Assembly (NCBI RefSeq): GCF_016887565.1
Contig: NZ_CP069396.1
Location: 12,692,001-12,756,000 of the forward strand
Direction: 5' to 3'
DNA from: Archangium violaceum
GTDB lineage: Bacteria; Myxococcota; Myxococcia; Myxococcales; Myxococcaceae
Length of the DNA stretch: 64,000 nt
The notes beneath the pieces were generated by a model. It saw only the letters and a program-made list of their open reading frames with translations, was not told the origin of the DNA and ran no database searches. Positions 1-7,611 of this stretch are shown piece by piece. The translations under genes were made by a program, and so were the position numbers. Each line of letters starts with the position of its first letter. The first letter of the stretch is position 1.

Positions 1-1016
1 GCGGAGAAGCGCTCGAGGAACTGCCCGACGATGCTCCGGTGCACCATGAGCAGCTTGAGGGCGGTGCACCGCTGGCCGTTGAAGGACAGCGTGCCGGTGA
101 TGCACTCCTTCACGGCGTTGTCGAGGTCGGCGTCCTCGAGGATGATGCCGGGGTTCTTCGCATCGAGCCCGAGCACGGCCTTGAGGCGATGGGGCCGGGG
201 GTGCATGCGCTTGAGCTCGCTGGCGCCCTTGTTGGTGCCGATGAAGGCGAAGACGTCGACCTTGCCGCTCTCCATCAGCGCGCCGACGGTCTCGCGGCCC
301 CGGCCGTAGATGATGTTGATGACGCCGGGCGGGAAGCTGTCGCGGAAGGCCTCCAGCAGCGGGCGGATGAGCAGCACGCCGAACTTGGCCGGCTTGAAGA
401 CGACGGCGTTGCCCATGAGGAGGGCGGGGAAGAGGGTGCTGAAGGTCTCGTTGAGGGGGTAGTTGTAGGGGCCCATGCACAGGGCCACGCCGATGGGAGC
501 CCGGCGGATCTGCGCCATGATGCCCTGCTCCTGAACGAAGCGGGACGAGGTGCGGTCGAGCTCCTTGAGGGCGCGGATGGTCTCGACGATGAGGTCGACG
601 GTGCGGTCGAACTCCTTCTCGGAGTCGGCCTGGGTCTTGCCGATCTCCCACATGAGGAGGTTGACCACGGCGGTGCGCTGGGCGCGCATGGCGACGAGGA
701 AGCGCTCGACGTGCTCGATGCGCTCGGCGACGCGCATGGAGGGCCAGACGCCGCGACCGTTGTCATAGGCCCGCACGGCGGCATCCAGCGCGGCGAGGGA
801 CTCCTTGGAGGTGAGAAGGGGCGTGGCGCCAATCACCTTGGGCTCGTGGCCCCGGGGCGTCTTCATGAAGACGGGGCTCTGCACCGGGTTGAGCTCACCG
901 GCCCAGGTCAACAGCTCGCCACCGACGAGGTACTCTCGCTGCTCGAGATAGGCGGGGAGCCGCACGCTGGCGGGAATTTGTTCGTCCGATGGGAAGAGGT
1001 CGTCGAGGGTCGTCAT
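1..1016 (-). CDS. gapN: NADP-dependent glyceraldehyde-3-phosphate dehydrogenase (3' end cut by window edge)
   Basis: The reverse strand reads without a stop from an ATG at 1016 to the window edge, giving the first 338 residues of an aldehyde dehydrogenase superfamily protein. It opens MTTLDDLFPSDEQIPASVR and matches throughout the non-phosphorylating GAPN type, which oxidises glyceraldehyde-3-phosphate directly to 3-phosphoglycerate and makes NADPH. Visible landmarks are GPYNYPLNE, the cofactor-binding FKPAKFGV segment and LSFNGQRCTALK, whose Cys (codon 66-68) is the catalytic nucleophile. The end of the catalytic domain and the oligomerisation strand lie outside the window. A related semialdehyde dehydrogenase cannot be excluded, but the N-terminal 30 residues favour the GAPN-like branch. 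Confidence 0.8.
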   Translation of the reverse strand, partial: MTTLDDLFPSDEQIPASVRLPAYLEQREYLVGGELLTWAGELNPVQSPVFMKTPRGHEPKVIGATPLLTSKESLAALDAAVRAYDNGRGVWPSMRVAERIEHVERFLVAMRAQRTAVVNLLMWEIGKTQADSEKEFDRTVDLIVETIRALKELDRTSSRFVQEQGIMAQIRRAPIGVALCMGPYNYPLNETFSTLFPALLMGNAVVFKPAKFGVLLIRPLLEAFRDSFPPGVINIIYGRGRETVGALMESGKVDVFAFIGTNKGASELKRMHPRPHRLKAVLGLDAKNPGIILEDADLDNAVKECITGTLSFNGQRCTALKLLMVHRSIVGQFLERFS

Positions 1017-1183
1017 GGGCAATCCTTTCCGCGACACTATCTACGACCCGGGACGCCTCCGCGCTCTTGAACTTTGAAGCCGGGAGGGCTCGCACTGGTG
1101 CGTTGACAGGATGGAGAATCCCAGGCACAGACTGCCTCTCAAGGACGTGTCCCCTCCGCGCACGAATTCGCGCTGGTGGAACC

Positions 1184-1966
1184 ATGACGAGCCTTGCTGA
1201 TCTCGCGAACGCGCACCCCGTGATTGGGAAGCGTTGGAGTCCGGACCAACTCCCCGAACAGGCGCGAATCCTTGGCCTGGCACGAGACGCTCTGGATTTC
1301 ATCTTCGCCACGGGCCAGCGCTACGGCTTCGAGGACTTCTTCAAGAGTCCCGACTCCCGCCGCCCCCCACCGAGAGGTGACGCCACGGAGCTGAGCGAGC
1401 GCATGGACAGGACGAAGCGCTTCTTCGAGCAGCTTCGCGATGAGCCCGAATCCACCGAGGAGGCAGCTCAGTGCCAGGCCATCCTCGACGCGATTCGCTA
1501 CATCGAATCAACGGGACAGCAGGGTGCTTTCGCTGCCTTTCAGGAGCATGTCGCGGCCAACGCTCCGCCCTTCGTCGTGGCCTCGTTCGACACGTTGGAG
1601 GACGCGGAAGCCTGGCTCGAGAGCCACTCCCATCCACCCGACCCCGCCAACGTGCTCATCGCGAACGCGTACCATGATGTCGTTCATGAGCGCGAAACGA
1701 ACCTTCGCCGATTGCCGCGCAACCGTGCTCTCGAGTGGTACCTCTCCGAGCTCGAACAGGAAGAGAGCCCCGTTGCCGTCGCCTCATTCGAGACTCGCGA
1801 AGAGGCCGACGCCTGGTTGAGGGCGCAGGCCGAGCCGGCCAGACGGGCCTGGGTGCGGGTGGGGGGCGAGCTCCATCTCGCCGCGTATTACCCCAACATC
1901 CACCACCGAGCCTTGTTCCCCCTTTCCCTGGCCAAGGGCCAGCGGCGCAACCCCGCCCCAGGGTGA
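1184..1966 (+). CDS. Hypothetical protein with duplicated VASFxTxEEAxAWL module
   Basis: A 260-residue soluble protein with no signal peptide or membrane segment. I chose the ATG at 1184 (MTSLADLANAHPVIGKRW); the reading frame is open further upstream, but that part has atypical composition and overlaps the divergent gapN promoter. The N-terminal 50 residues form a short helical domain. A roughly 45-residue unit then occurs twice, at about 129-170 (VVASFDTLEDAEAWLESH) and 196-241 (VAVASFETREEADAWLRA), each followed by a strand-rich stretch ending in a Tyr/His-rich turn. It resembles a family that I recall being common in myxobacteria and without known function. It ends 7 bp from the convergent PBP gene. 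Confidence 0.6.
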   Translation: MTSLADLANAHPVIGKRWSPDQLPEQARILGLARDALDFIFATGQRYGFEDFFKSPDSRRPPPRGDATELSERMDRTKRFFEQLRDEPESTEEAAQCQAILDAIRYIESTGQQGAFAAFQEHVAANAPPFVVASFDTLEDAEAWLESHSHPPDPANVLIANAYHDVVHERETNLRRLPRNRALEWYLSELEQEESPVAVASFETREEADAWLRAQAEPARRAWVRVGGELHLAAYYPNIHHRALFPLSLAKGQRRNPAPG

Positions 1967-1973
1967 CCCGACA

Positions 1974-3836
1974 TCACAAGGCCGCGGCGAACTTCGCGGC
2001 GATGGGCGCGGCGACGCGGCCTCCCACACCGCCGCCCTCCACCAGGACGGCGAAGCCGATGCCGTTGCGAAACCCGATGAACCACGCGTGCGTGGGCAGC
2101 GGGGTGCCGCTCCCGAATTCGGCGGTGCCCGTCTTGCCGGCGAGCCCCGTCACACTCGCGCCCGCTCGGCCCGACCCCTCGGTGACGACGGCGCGCATCA
2201 GCGCCTGCAGGGGCCCTCGGGTGCCAGCGGCCAGCGAGGCGCTCGGAGCATCGATGACGTCCGCCACGAGGAAGGGCGCGCGCCACCGGCCCGACTCGGC
2301 CGCCGCGGCGACCGAGGCCATGTGCAGCGGCGTGGCCAACACCCGCCCCTGTCCGATGGCGGCCGCCGCCAGCTCGGCCTTGTCCCGGGGAAGAGGAAAC
2401 GAGGCACCGGGAGACGGAAGCCCCACGCGGTACTCCACGTCGAAGCCGAAGCGGCGGGCCGCGGCCCCGAGCGCGTCCGCCCCGAGCGCATCGGACAGCA
2501 GCACGAAGGCGGTGTTGCACGAGTGGGCGAAGACCGTGCGCAGGCGCGTCTCCCCGAACGCCTCGCCCTCGAAGTTGCGGAACTGCTTGCCGCCCGCCGT
2601 CGCCGCGGGCGGGCACGTCACCGGGGCGTTCACGCCCATGCCTCCGGCGAGCAGCGCTTCCGCCGTGACGACCTTGAACGTCGAGCCGGGCGGATAGCGG
2701 CCAGTGAGGGCCCGGTTCAAGGGCTGATCGAGCGGCCGGCTGGCGACGGCCAGGATGGCGCCCGTGCTGGAGTCCACCGCGACGAGCGCCGCTGGCTGGA
2801 CCACGCCCTCGAGCGCGGCCTCCGCGGCCGACTGCACCTCCGGGAGCAGCGTGGTGTACAGCGCCGTGGCCGGCAGGCCCTCGAAACGGCCAAGGACGCG
2901 CAACTCGCCGGACGGACGGGTGAGGCGCACCTCGCCAGAGGGCAGTCCCGCGAGCTGCACCTCATACGCCAGCTCCAACCCGGAGAGGCCCACGACGTCC
3001 CCCCGCTGGTAGGTCGGACCCAGTTGCTCGAGCAGTTCCGCCGTCACCTCGCCCACCCGGCCCAGCGTGTGCGCCGCGAAGCCCTCCGCCGGAGAGAGCC
3101 GGACACCGCTCTTGCGGCGAAAGAAGATGCCGGGCACGGGCGCCAGCGCCGGGCGCACCTGCTGGTAGCGCTCGGGCCGCACGTCGATGATGGGCACGAA
3201 GTGCTCGGGTGACAGGCCCGGCGTGCTCAGCACCTTCTCCAGCCGCGCCGGGTCCACCCCCAGCTGAGCCTGGAGCGCCGAGGCGACGGCGGCACGACTC
3301 TGGATGCGCCGGGGCTCGACCCCGATGGTGATGACCTCGCCCTCGCGGGTGAGGGGCTGTCCGTGTCCATCGAGGATGTCGGCCCGCTGCGGGCGCGTCC
3401 TCGTACGGGAGAACCGGTCGCCCTCGCGCGCCTCGGGATGCAGCACCGCCGGAGACCAGCGCACCCACCAGCGCTCCTCGCGGCGCACGAAGTGCAGCGT
3501 GCCGTCCACCTCCCACTCGCCCAACCCGCGCAGCACGTGGATGGCGCGGAAGGTGACCCGGGCACTCTCCGCCTCACGCTCGACGCGGCCGAGCTCGAAG
3601 CGCGAGGAGATGATGCGCAAGTCGTCGCGGAAGCGTTGGTGCTGCTCCTCGAGGTTGGCCGGCGGCTCGACCACCACGCGCCGCAGTGCGGCGAGGTCGC
3701 CCTCGGCCCACGAGCCCAGGTAGACCTGGGCCACATCGAGCGGGCCCTGCTCGGGCCGCGTCCGTACCGAAGCGCAGGCCGCCAGGAACAGGGCAGCCGC
3801 GGCGCTGACTCCAACCCTCCACTCTCGCCGTGACAC
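1974..3836 (-). CDS. Lipoprotein penicillin-binding protein, class B, mecA-like
   Basis: A transpeptidase that would cross-link peptidoglycan in the periplasm. From the GTG at 3836 the protein (620 aa) starts VSRREWRVGVSAAAALFLAACASV, a signal peptide with lipobox LAAC, so it is probably lipid-anchored rather than held by the usual N-terminal helix. Residues about 30-130 look like the NTF2-like MecA_N domain, followed by a PBP dimer domain and the transpeptidase domain. The catalytic motifs are complete: STFK at about residue 384, SCN at about 440 and KTG at about 566. A second in-frame GTG lies at 3845 and no strong ribosome site separates them. It is divergent from the propeller lipoprotein, with a 9-bp inverted repeat between. 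Confidence 0.85.
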   Translation of the reverse strand: MSRREWRVGVSAAAALFLAACASVRTRPEQGPLDVAQVYLGSWAEGDLAALRRVVVEPPANLEEQHQRFRDDLRIISSRFELGRVEREAESARVTFRAIHVLRGLGEWEVDGTLHFVRREERWWVRWSPAVLHPEAREGDRFSRTRTRPQRADILDGHGQPLTREGEVITIGVEPRRIQSRAAVASALQAQLGVDPARLEKVLSTPGLSPEHFVPIIDVRPERYQQVRPALAPVPGIFFRRKSGVRLSPAEGFAAHTLGRVGEVTAELLEQLGPTYQRGDVVGLSGLELAYEVQLAGLPSGEVRLTRPSGELRVLGRFEGLPATALYTTLLPEVQSAAEAALEGVVQPAALVAVDSSTGAILAVASRPLDQPLNRALTGRYPPGSTFKVVTAEALLAGGMGVNAPVTCPPAATAGGKQFRNFEGEAFGETRLRTVFAHSCNTAFVLLSDALGADALGAAARRFGFDVEYRVGLPSPGASFPLPRDKAELAAAAIGQGRVLATPLHMASVAAAAESGRWRAPFLVADVIDAPSASLAAGTRGPLQALMRAVVTEGSGRAGASVTGLAGKTGTAEFGSGTPLPTHAWFIGFRNGIGFAVLVEGGGVGGRVAAPIAAKFAAAL

Positions 3837-3845
3837 GCGCGGCAC

Positions 3846-3894
3846 TGTGATGCGAGCAGGCGGCGAGTCAAGGAATACGCCCGAGCGCATCACA
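3846..3894. promoter_or_regulatory. Inverted repeat in PBP/lipoprotein divergent promoter region
   Basis: TGTGATGCG at 3846-3854 and CGCATCACA at 3886-3894 are perfect 9-bp inverted arms, 31 bp apart, immediately upstream of the PBP start and 59 bp upstream of the divergent lipoprotein start. The spacing suits a dimer bound across three helical turns or two separate half-sites. No regulator is identified. Confidence 0.35.
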
Positions 3895-3952
3895 CCTTGT
3901 CGCGATGACCTCCAACGATCAGCTTCGTTCAGTCTTGTCGTGGAGGATGATC

Positions 3953-5257
3953 GTGAAACCGTTTGGCTGCCTGGTTGGATTGTCGGCCGTTGCACTTCTC
4001 GCTTGTGGCACCTCACCGGAGCTGGAGGCCGAAGCGGCTCCCGTTCGAGCCGAAGGGGCGGTGTTGCCCGTCGTGGATCCAGGCTCGAGCGCCTGGAGCT
4101 ACCTCGAACCGGGGCTGCGGTACCGGGGCAATCGCCGGGCTTCCGCGGTGGCGGTGGATCGCCAGGGCAACTCCACTGTCCTGGCGACCTTCCAGAGCGA
4201 AGGGAGCGACACGATGTCGCTCCTGTCGTTCAGCTCCACGGGGCAACAGCGGTGGCGGCGCGACTTCACGGCCCTGTTGGACGGTGACTTCGACATGACC
4301 ACCGACTTCTGGGGGAACGTCTTCATCGTGGGCAGCGCGGACCCCTCGCTGGACCTGGGCGGCGGACCGCTGGGGACCCGGGCCTTCGTGGCGAAGTTTT
4401 CCGCCTCCGGCGCCCTCCTCTGGCAGAAGCCCCTGTGTGACAGCGCCACGGTGTCGTCGGTGACGACCGACTCCCAAGGTGCCGTCTGGTTCGGGGGTTC
4501 CGTCAGCAAGGGGTGCAACATCGGCGGCGGCCCGCTCTGGGAGGTCAATGACAGGACCCAGGGCTTCATCGCCAAGTTCGACGCGCTCGGCGAGTACGTC
4601 TTCTCGCGAGCCATCGGAGGGAAAGGCGATCTGGTCGTCGTCCAGGACCTCGCCGTCACGGCGGACAATGGCGTCGTGGTCGTGGGGGGCCGCTATGTCT
4701 TCTCCGAATCGGAATACATCCGTCCCTTCATCTCCAAGTTCGCCAGCAACGGGCCGCACCGGTGGTTCCGGGAGTACCCGGAGGCCTATGGCGAGTTCTG
4801 GGAGGTGGACGTGGACAACGACCAGGTCGTGGCGGTGGGCGCGTACTCGTTGGACATCGTCTTCAAGGGGGTGCGCTACCCGGCGACCAGCATCTTTGGC
4901 GATGGGCTGGTGGTGGCGTACACCGGCTCGGGTAGCGAGACGTGGCTCCAGCGCATGGGGTGCTGGGCCAAGGCGGTGAGCGCCCGGGCGGGACAGGTGG
5001 CGGTGCTCGCGTCCTCGTGCTCCCGGTCCCTGCCCTTCCCCGAGCAGGTGGGAGTGAGCGGAAATGACGGAGTGCTGGGCCTCTATCGGGCCAACGGGAC
5101 GCCCGTCCGGGCACGGGGAGTCGGCCTCTACCACCAGTCGGGTTGGGACGTGGCCATGAGCCCCATCGGTGTCGCCACCGTGACGGGCAACGAGAACATC
5201 CAGGCGGACCCCACCGGGTATACGGTCAGCCTGTCCGTCTTCGGCCTCATGCCCTAG
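3953..5257 (+). CDS. Secreted lipoprotein with SBBP-like beta-propeller repeats
   Basis: A 434-residue lipoprotein. The GTG at 3953 is chosen because GGAGG at 3942-3946 sits 6 nt before it, whereas the ATG at 3947 touches that site. The product starts VKPFGCLVGLSAVALLACG, a short signal peptide with lipobox LLAC. The rest is built from repeated strands of the kind WGNVFIVGSAD, GAVWFGGSV, NGVVVVGGRY, each near a segment ending in FxxKFxxxG. This pattern is typical of SBBP/beta-propeller proteins that are abundant in myxobacterial envelopes. The function is unknown; a role as a surface or periplasmic binding scaffold is a guess. Confidence 0.75.
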   Translation: MKPFGCLVGLSAVALLACGTSPELEAEAAPVRAEGAVLPVVDPGSSAWSYLEPGLRYRGNRRASAVAVDRQGNSTVLATFQSEGSDTMSLLSFSSTGQQRWRRDFTALLDGDFDMTTDFWGNVFIVGSADPSLDLGGGPLGTRAFVAKFSASGALLWQKPLCDSATVSSVTTDSQGAVWFGGSVSKGCNIGGGPLWEVNDRTQGFIAKFDALGEYVFSRAIGGKGDLVVVQDLAVTADNGVVVVGGRYVFSESEYIRPFISKFASNGPHRWFREYPEAYGEFWEVDVDNDQVVAVGAYSLDIVFKGVRYPATSIFGDGLVVAYTGSGSETWLQRMGCWAKAVSARAGQVAVLASSCSRSLPFPEQVGVSGNDGVLGLYRANGTPVRARGVGLYHQSGWDVAMSPIGVATVTGNENIQADPTGYTVSLSVFGLMP

Positions 5258-5270
5258 GGTTGCGCATGCT

Positions 5271-5411
5271 CCCTCTCCCTCTGGGAGAGGGCGGGGGGTG
5301 AGGGTCGTCACCCTCGTGTTCCTCGCCCCGGCTTGCATCACGGCACGCAACCGGGGTCATGCGCTCCAGGGGGAAGACCCTCACCCTAGCCCTCTCCCAG
5401 AGGGAGAGGGG
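5271..5411. repeat. REP-like inverted doublet
   Basis: Two copies of the palindromic element face each other: 5271-5305 (arms CCCTCTCCC and GGGAGAGGG around TCT, followed by a GGGTGAGGGT tail) and its reverse complement at 5377-5411. The 71-bp core between them can itself fold, pairing CCCCGG-c-TTGC with GCAACCGGGG. It lies between two convergent genes. There is no T-tract, so it is not a classical intrinsic terminator, although it could stop or stabilise transcripts. Confidence 0.8.
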
Positions 5412-5541
5412 ACATCCACGGGCCCTCGGACTCTGTCCAAAGACTTCATGGACACTCCACCAGCGCTTCCGGAGCTGCCGGCGAGAACGCCTCGCCGGCT
5501 CGCGGAGAGAGTCCTCCAGTCCGTCCGTGAACGGCCTCCCC

Positions 5542-6441
5542 CTACGCCGGCTTCCGCTGACTCAGCGCCACGCTTCCCAGGATCAGCGAGCCGGAGATCA
5601 ACAGGGTGCCCGTCAGCGGCTCGCCCAGCATCAGCCAGCCCCAGGCCACGCCGAACAGCGGCACGAGGTAGGTGACGGTGACCGCGCGTGCCGCGCCGAC
5701 GCGCTGGATGAGGCGGTAGTACAAGGTGTACGCGATGCCGGAGCAGATGACGCCGAGCGCCGCGGCCGACAACCACGACACCACCGGGATGGGATGCGAC
5801 GGCCAGGTGGCGACCGCGAACGGCAGCATCAGCAATGCCGCGCATGACAGCGTGGCCGCGGCGACCGCGCCAGCCGGCAGGCCGGTGAGATGACGTCGCA
5901 CCATGTTCGCGCCAATGCCGTACAGGAACGCGGCCGTCGTGCCCGCCGCTACCGCCCAGCCGATGCTCGCGCCCCCGACCTTGCCACTGGCCAGCACCAC
6001 CACGCCGGCGAAGCCCGCGAACAGCGCCACCGCACGCCGCTTGCCAATGCGCTCGCCGTAGAACAGGAACGCCACCAGTGCGGTGAACAGCACCGCCATG
6101 CTGTTGGTGATCGCTCCGATGCCCGCCGGTGCGCGCTGCGCCGCCCAGGCGAACAACGCGAAGGGCACCGCGGAGTTGATCGCGCCGATCAGCGCCAGCT
6201 TCGGCCACAGCTTCGGACTGAAGGCCGAGCGCGCGCGCCACAGGAAGGGCATCAGCACGAGCGCTCCCAGTGCGAGCCGGAGCTCGACCAGGGGCAGCGC
6301 GCCGAAGTCCCTGGCGGCGATGCGCATGAACATGAAGGACGCGCCCCAGATGGCGCCGAGCAGGCCCAGCTCGAGCGGCGTGAGCCACGCTCCTGCGAGG
6401 GAGGAAGGGGAGGTCGTACGAGCGAGCGCGGGAGAGCTCAT
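5542..6441 (-). CDS. EamA/DMT-family transporter
   Basis: A 299-residue inner-membrane protein with about ten hydrophobic helices arranged as two EamA repeats (residues about 27-145 and 160-290), as in RhaT/YdcZ-type drug/metabolite exporters. Landmarks are GAIWGASFMFMRIAAR in helix 1 and the PxxxLFxWLxLGEPLTxxLLISGSLIL end of the second repeat. The substrate is unknown; amino acids or small metabolites are usual for the family. It is divergently transcribed from the LysR gene starting at 6599, a common regulator/target arrangement, so its expression probably depends on that regulator. Confidence 0.85.
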   Translation of the reverse strand: MSSPALARTTSPSSLAGAWLTPLELGLLGAIWGASFMFMRIAARDFGALPLVELRLALGALVLMPFLWRARSAFSPKLWPKLALIGAINSAVPFALFAWAAQRAPAGIGAITNSMAVLFTALVAFLFYGERIGKRRAVALFAGFAGVVVLASGKVGGASIGWAVAAGTTAAFLYGIGANMVRRHLTGLPAGAVAAATLSCAALLMLPFAVATWPSHPIPVVSWLSAAALGVICSGIAYTLYYRLIQRVGAARAVTVTYLVPLFGVAWGWLMLGEPLTGTLLISGSLILGSVALSQRKPA

Positions 6442-6496
6442 GGCGGTTGCCGGGTCCTTGGAAGAGAGGAAAGGCGGCGGTCAGGCGTCACACCGT

Positions 6497-6517
6497 GACA
6501 ACAGCGAGGTTGTTGTC
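6497..6517. promoter_or_regulatory. Perfect dyad, candidate LysR operator
   Basis: GACAACA (6497-6503) and TGTTGTC (6511-6517) form a perfect 7-bp inverted repeat around a 7-bp centre. It lies 56 bp upstream of the EamA start and 82 bp upstream of the LysR start, in the shared promoter region. This is where a LysR-type regulator would normally bind to control both genes. Confidence 0.55.
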
Positions 6518-6598
6518 TGACTTCCATTGTCGCCATCCAGGCCCGGGTCACAAGCGCATCCTTTTGAGGTCAGCCACAAGTATGATTTGAGGCTCGCC

Positions 6599-7492
6599 AT
6601 GACCCTGCCCACGGACTGGCTCCCGGCCCTGGCGGCGTTCGAATCCGCTGCCCGCCACCAGAACTTCGCCCACGCGGCGGAAGAGCTGCACCTGACCGCC
6701 AGCGCGGTCAGCCACCACGTGCGCAAGCTGGAAGCACAGCTCGGCGTCGCGCTGTTCCAGCGGCACGCACGTGGCGTGTCGCTGACGGCCGAAGGTCGCC
6801 GGCTCGCCGATGCCGCCAGCAGCGCGCTGGCCGATATGGACGTCGTCCTGCGCGGGCTGCGCACCACTCGCGACGAGCACGACCGCGTGCGCATCACCAC
6901 CCTGCACTCGCTGACCTACACCTGGCTGCTGCCGCGCCTGCCGCGGTTCACCGCCGCGCATCCGCACATCCGTCTCAGCATCGACACCGAAGTGGTGCTG
7001 ACTCGCTTCGACGAAGGCGGCCCCGACCTCGGCATCCGCTATGGCCAGGGCCATTGGCCGGGATTGACCGCGCACCACCTGATGGACGACGCACTGTTCC
7101 CGGTGGCCTCACCCGCGTTGGCTGGCATCGAGGGCATCCACGAAGCGGCCGACATCGCGAAGCTGCCGCTGGTCTCGGACCTCGCGCTCCAGGGCTGGCA
7201 GGACTGGTTCCGCGCCGCGGGCGTGCGCGGCGCACGGCTCGACGAGCGTCATAGCTTCAGCGACACCACCGATGCGCTGATGGCCGCGGTGCATGGCCTG
7301 GGCGCGGTGCTCGCGCGCGAGCAGATCATCGCGCCCTACTTCGCCGACGGCAGCCTCGTGCGGCTCCCCGGGCCGACCATGCCGGCGCGCTTCGGCTACT
7401 ACGTGGTGTATCCAGCGCATCGGCGGCTGCGGCCGGCGGCTCGCACCTTCGTCGATTGGCTGCTGGAGCAGCCAGGTCAGCCCGACCGGTAG
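6599..7492 (+). CDS. LysR-family transcriptional regulator (GcvA-like)
   Basis: A 297-residue regulator. The start at ATG 6599 gives MTLPTDWLPALAAFESAARHQN, with the winged HTH in the first 60 residues (AAEELHLTASAVSHHVRKLE). Residues about 90-290 form the periplasmic-binding-like effector domain, beginning VRITTLHSLTYTWLLPRL and containing DLGIRYGQGHWPGL, the signature of the GcvA/AmpR side of the family. It is divergent from the EamA transporter with 157 bp between starts, and most likely controls that gene and itself through the dyad at 6497-6517. The effector is not predictable from sequence. Confidence 0.88.
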   Translation: MTLPTDWLPALAAFESAARHQNFAHAAEELHLTASAVSHHVRKLEAQLGVALFQRHARGVSLTAEGRRLADAASSALADMDVVLRGLRTTRDEHDRVRITTLHSLTYTWLLPRLPRFTAAHPHIRLSIDTEVVLTRFDEGGPDLGIRYGQGHWPGLTAHHLMDDALFPVASPALAGIEGIHEAADIAKLPLVSDLALQGWQDWFRAAGVRGARLDERHSFSDTTDALMAAVHGLGAVLAREQIIAPYFADGSLVRLPGPTMPARFGYYVVYPAHRRLRPAARTFVDWLLEQPGQPDR

Positions 7493-7611
7493 CCCCGGCG
7501 CACTCGTCCTCCAGTCCATGAGGTTGTGAGCAAGGACACGGGCTCGCCGCCTTCCGAGGTGGCTTGTGCGCACGGCGCATCGCCACCATCTCCCGCGCCT
7601 CGGAGGAAGTC

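Noticed and set aside
39-1070. A long forward-strand open frame opposite the GAPN gene
   Set aside because: The reverse strand matches aldehyde dehydrogenases along its whole length; the forward product is Gly/Ala/Glu/Asp-rich with no recognisable motif.
5271-5411. Intrinsic terminator pair between convergent genes
   Set aside because: The stems are strong but lack a following T-tract, and the same element also occurs upstream of genes, so it is better described as a REP-like repeat.
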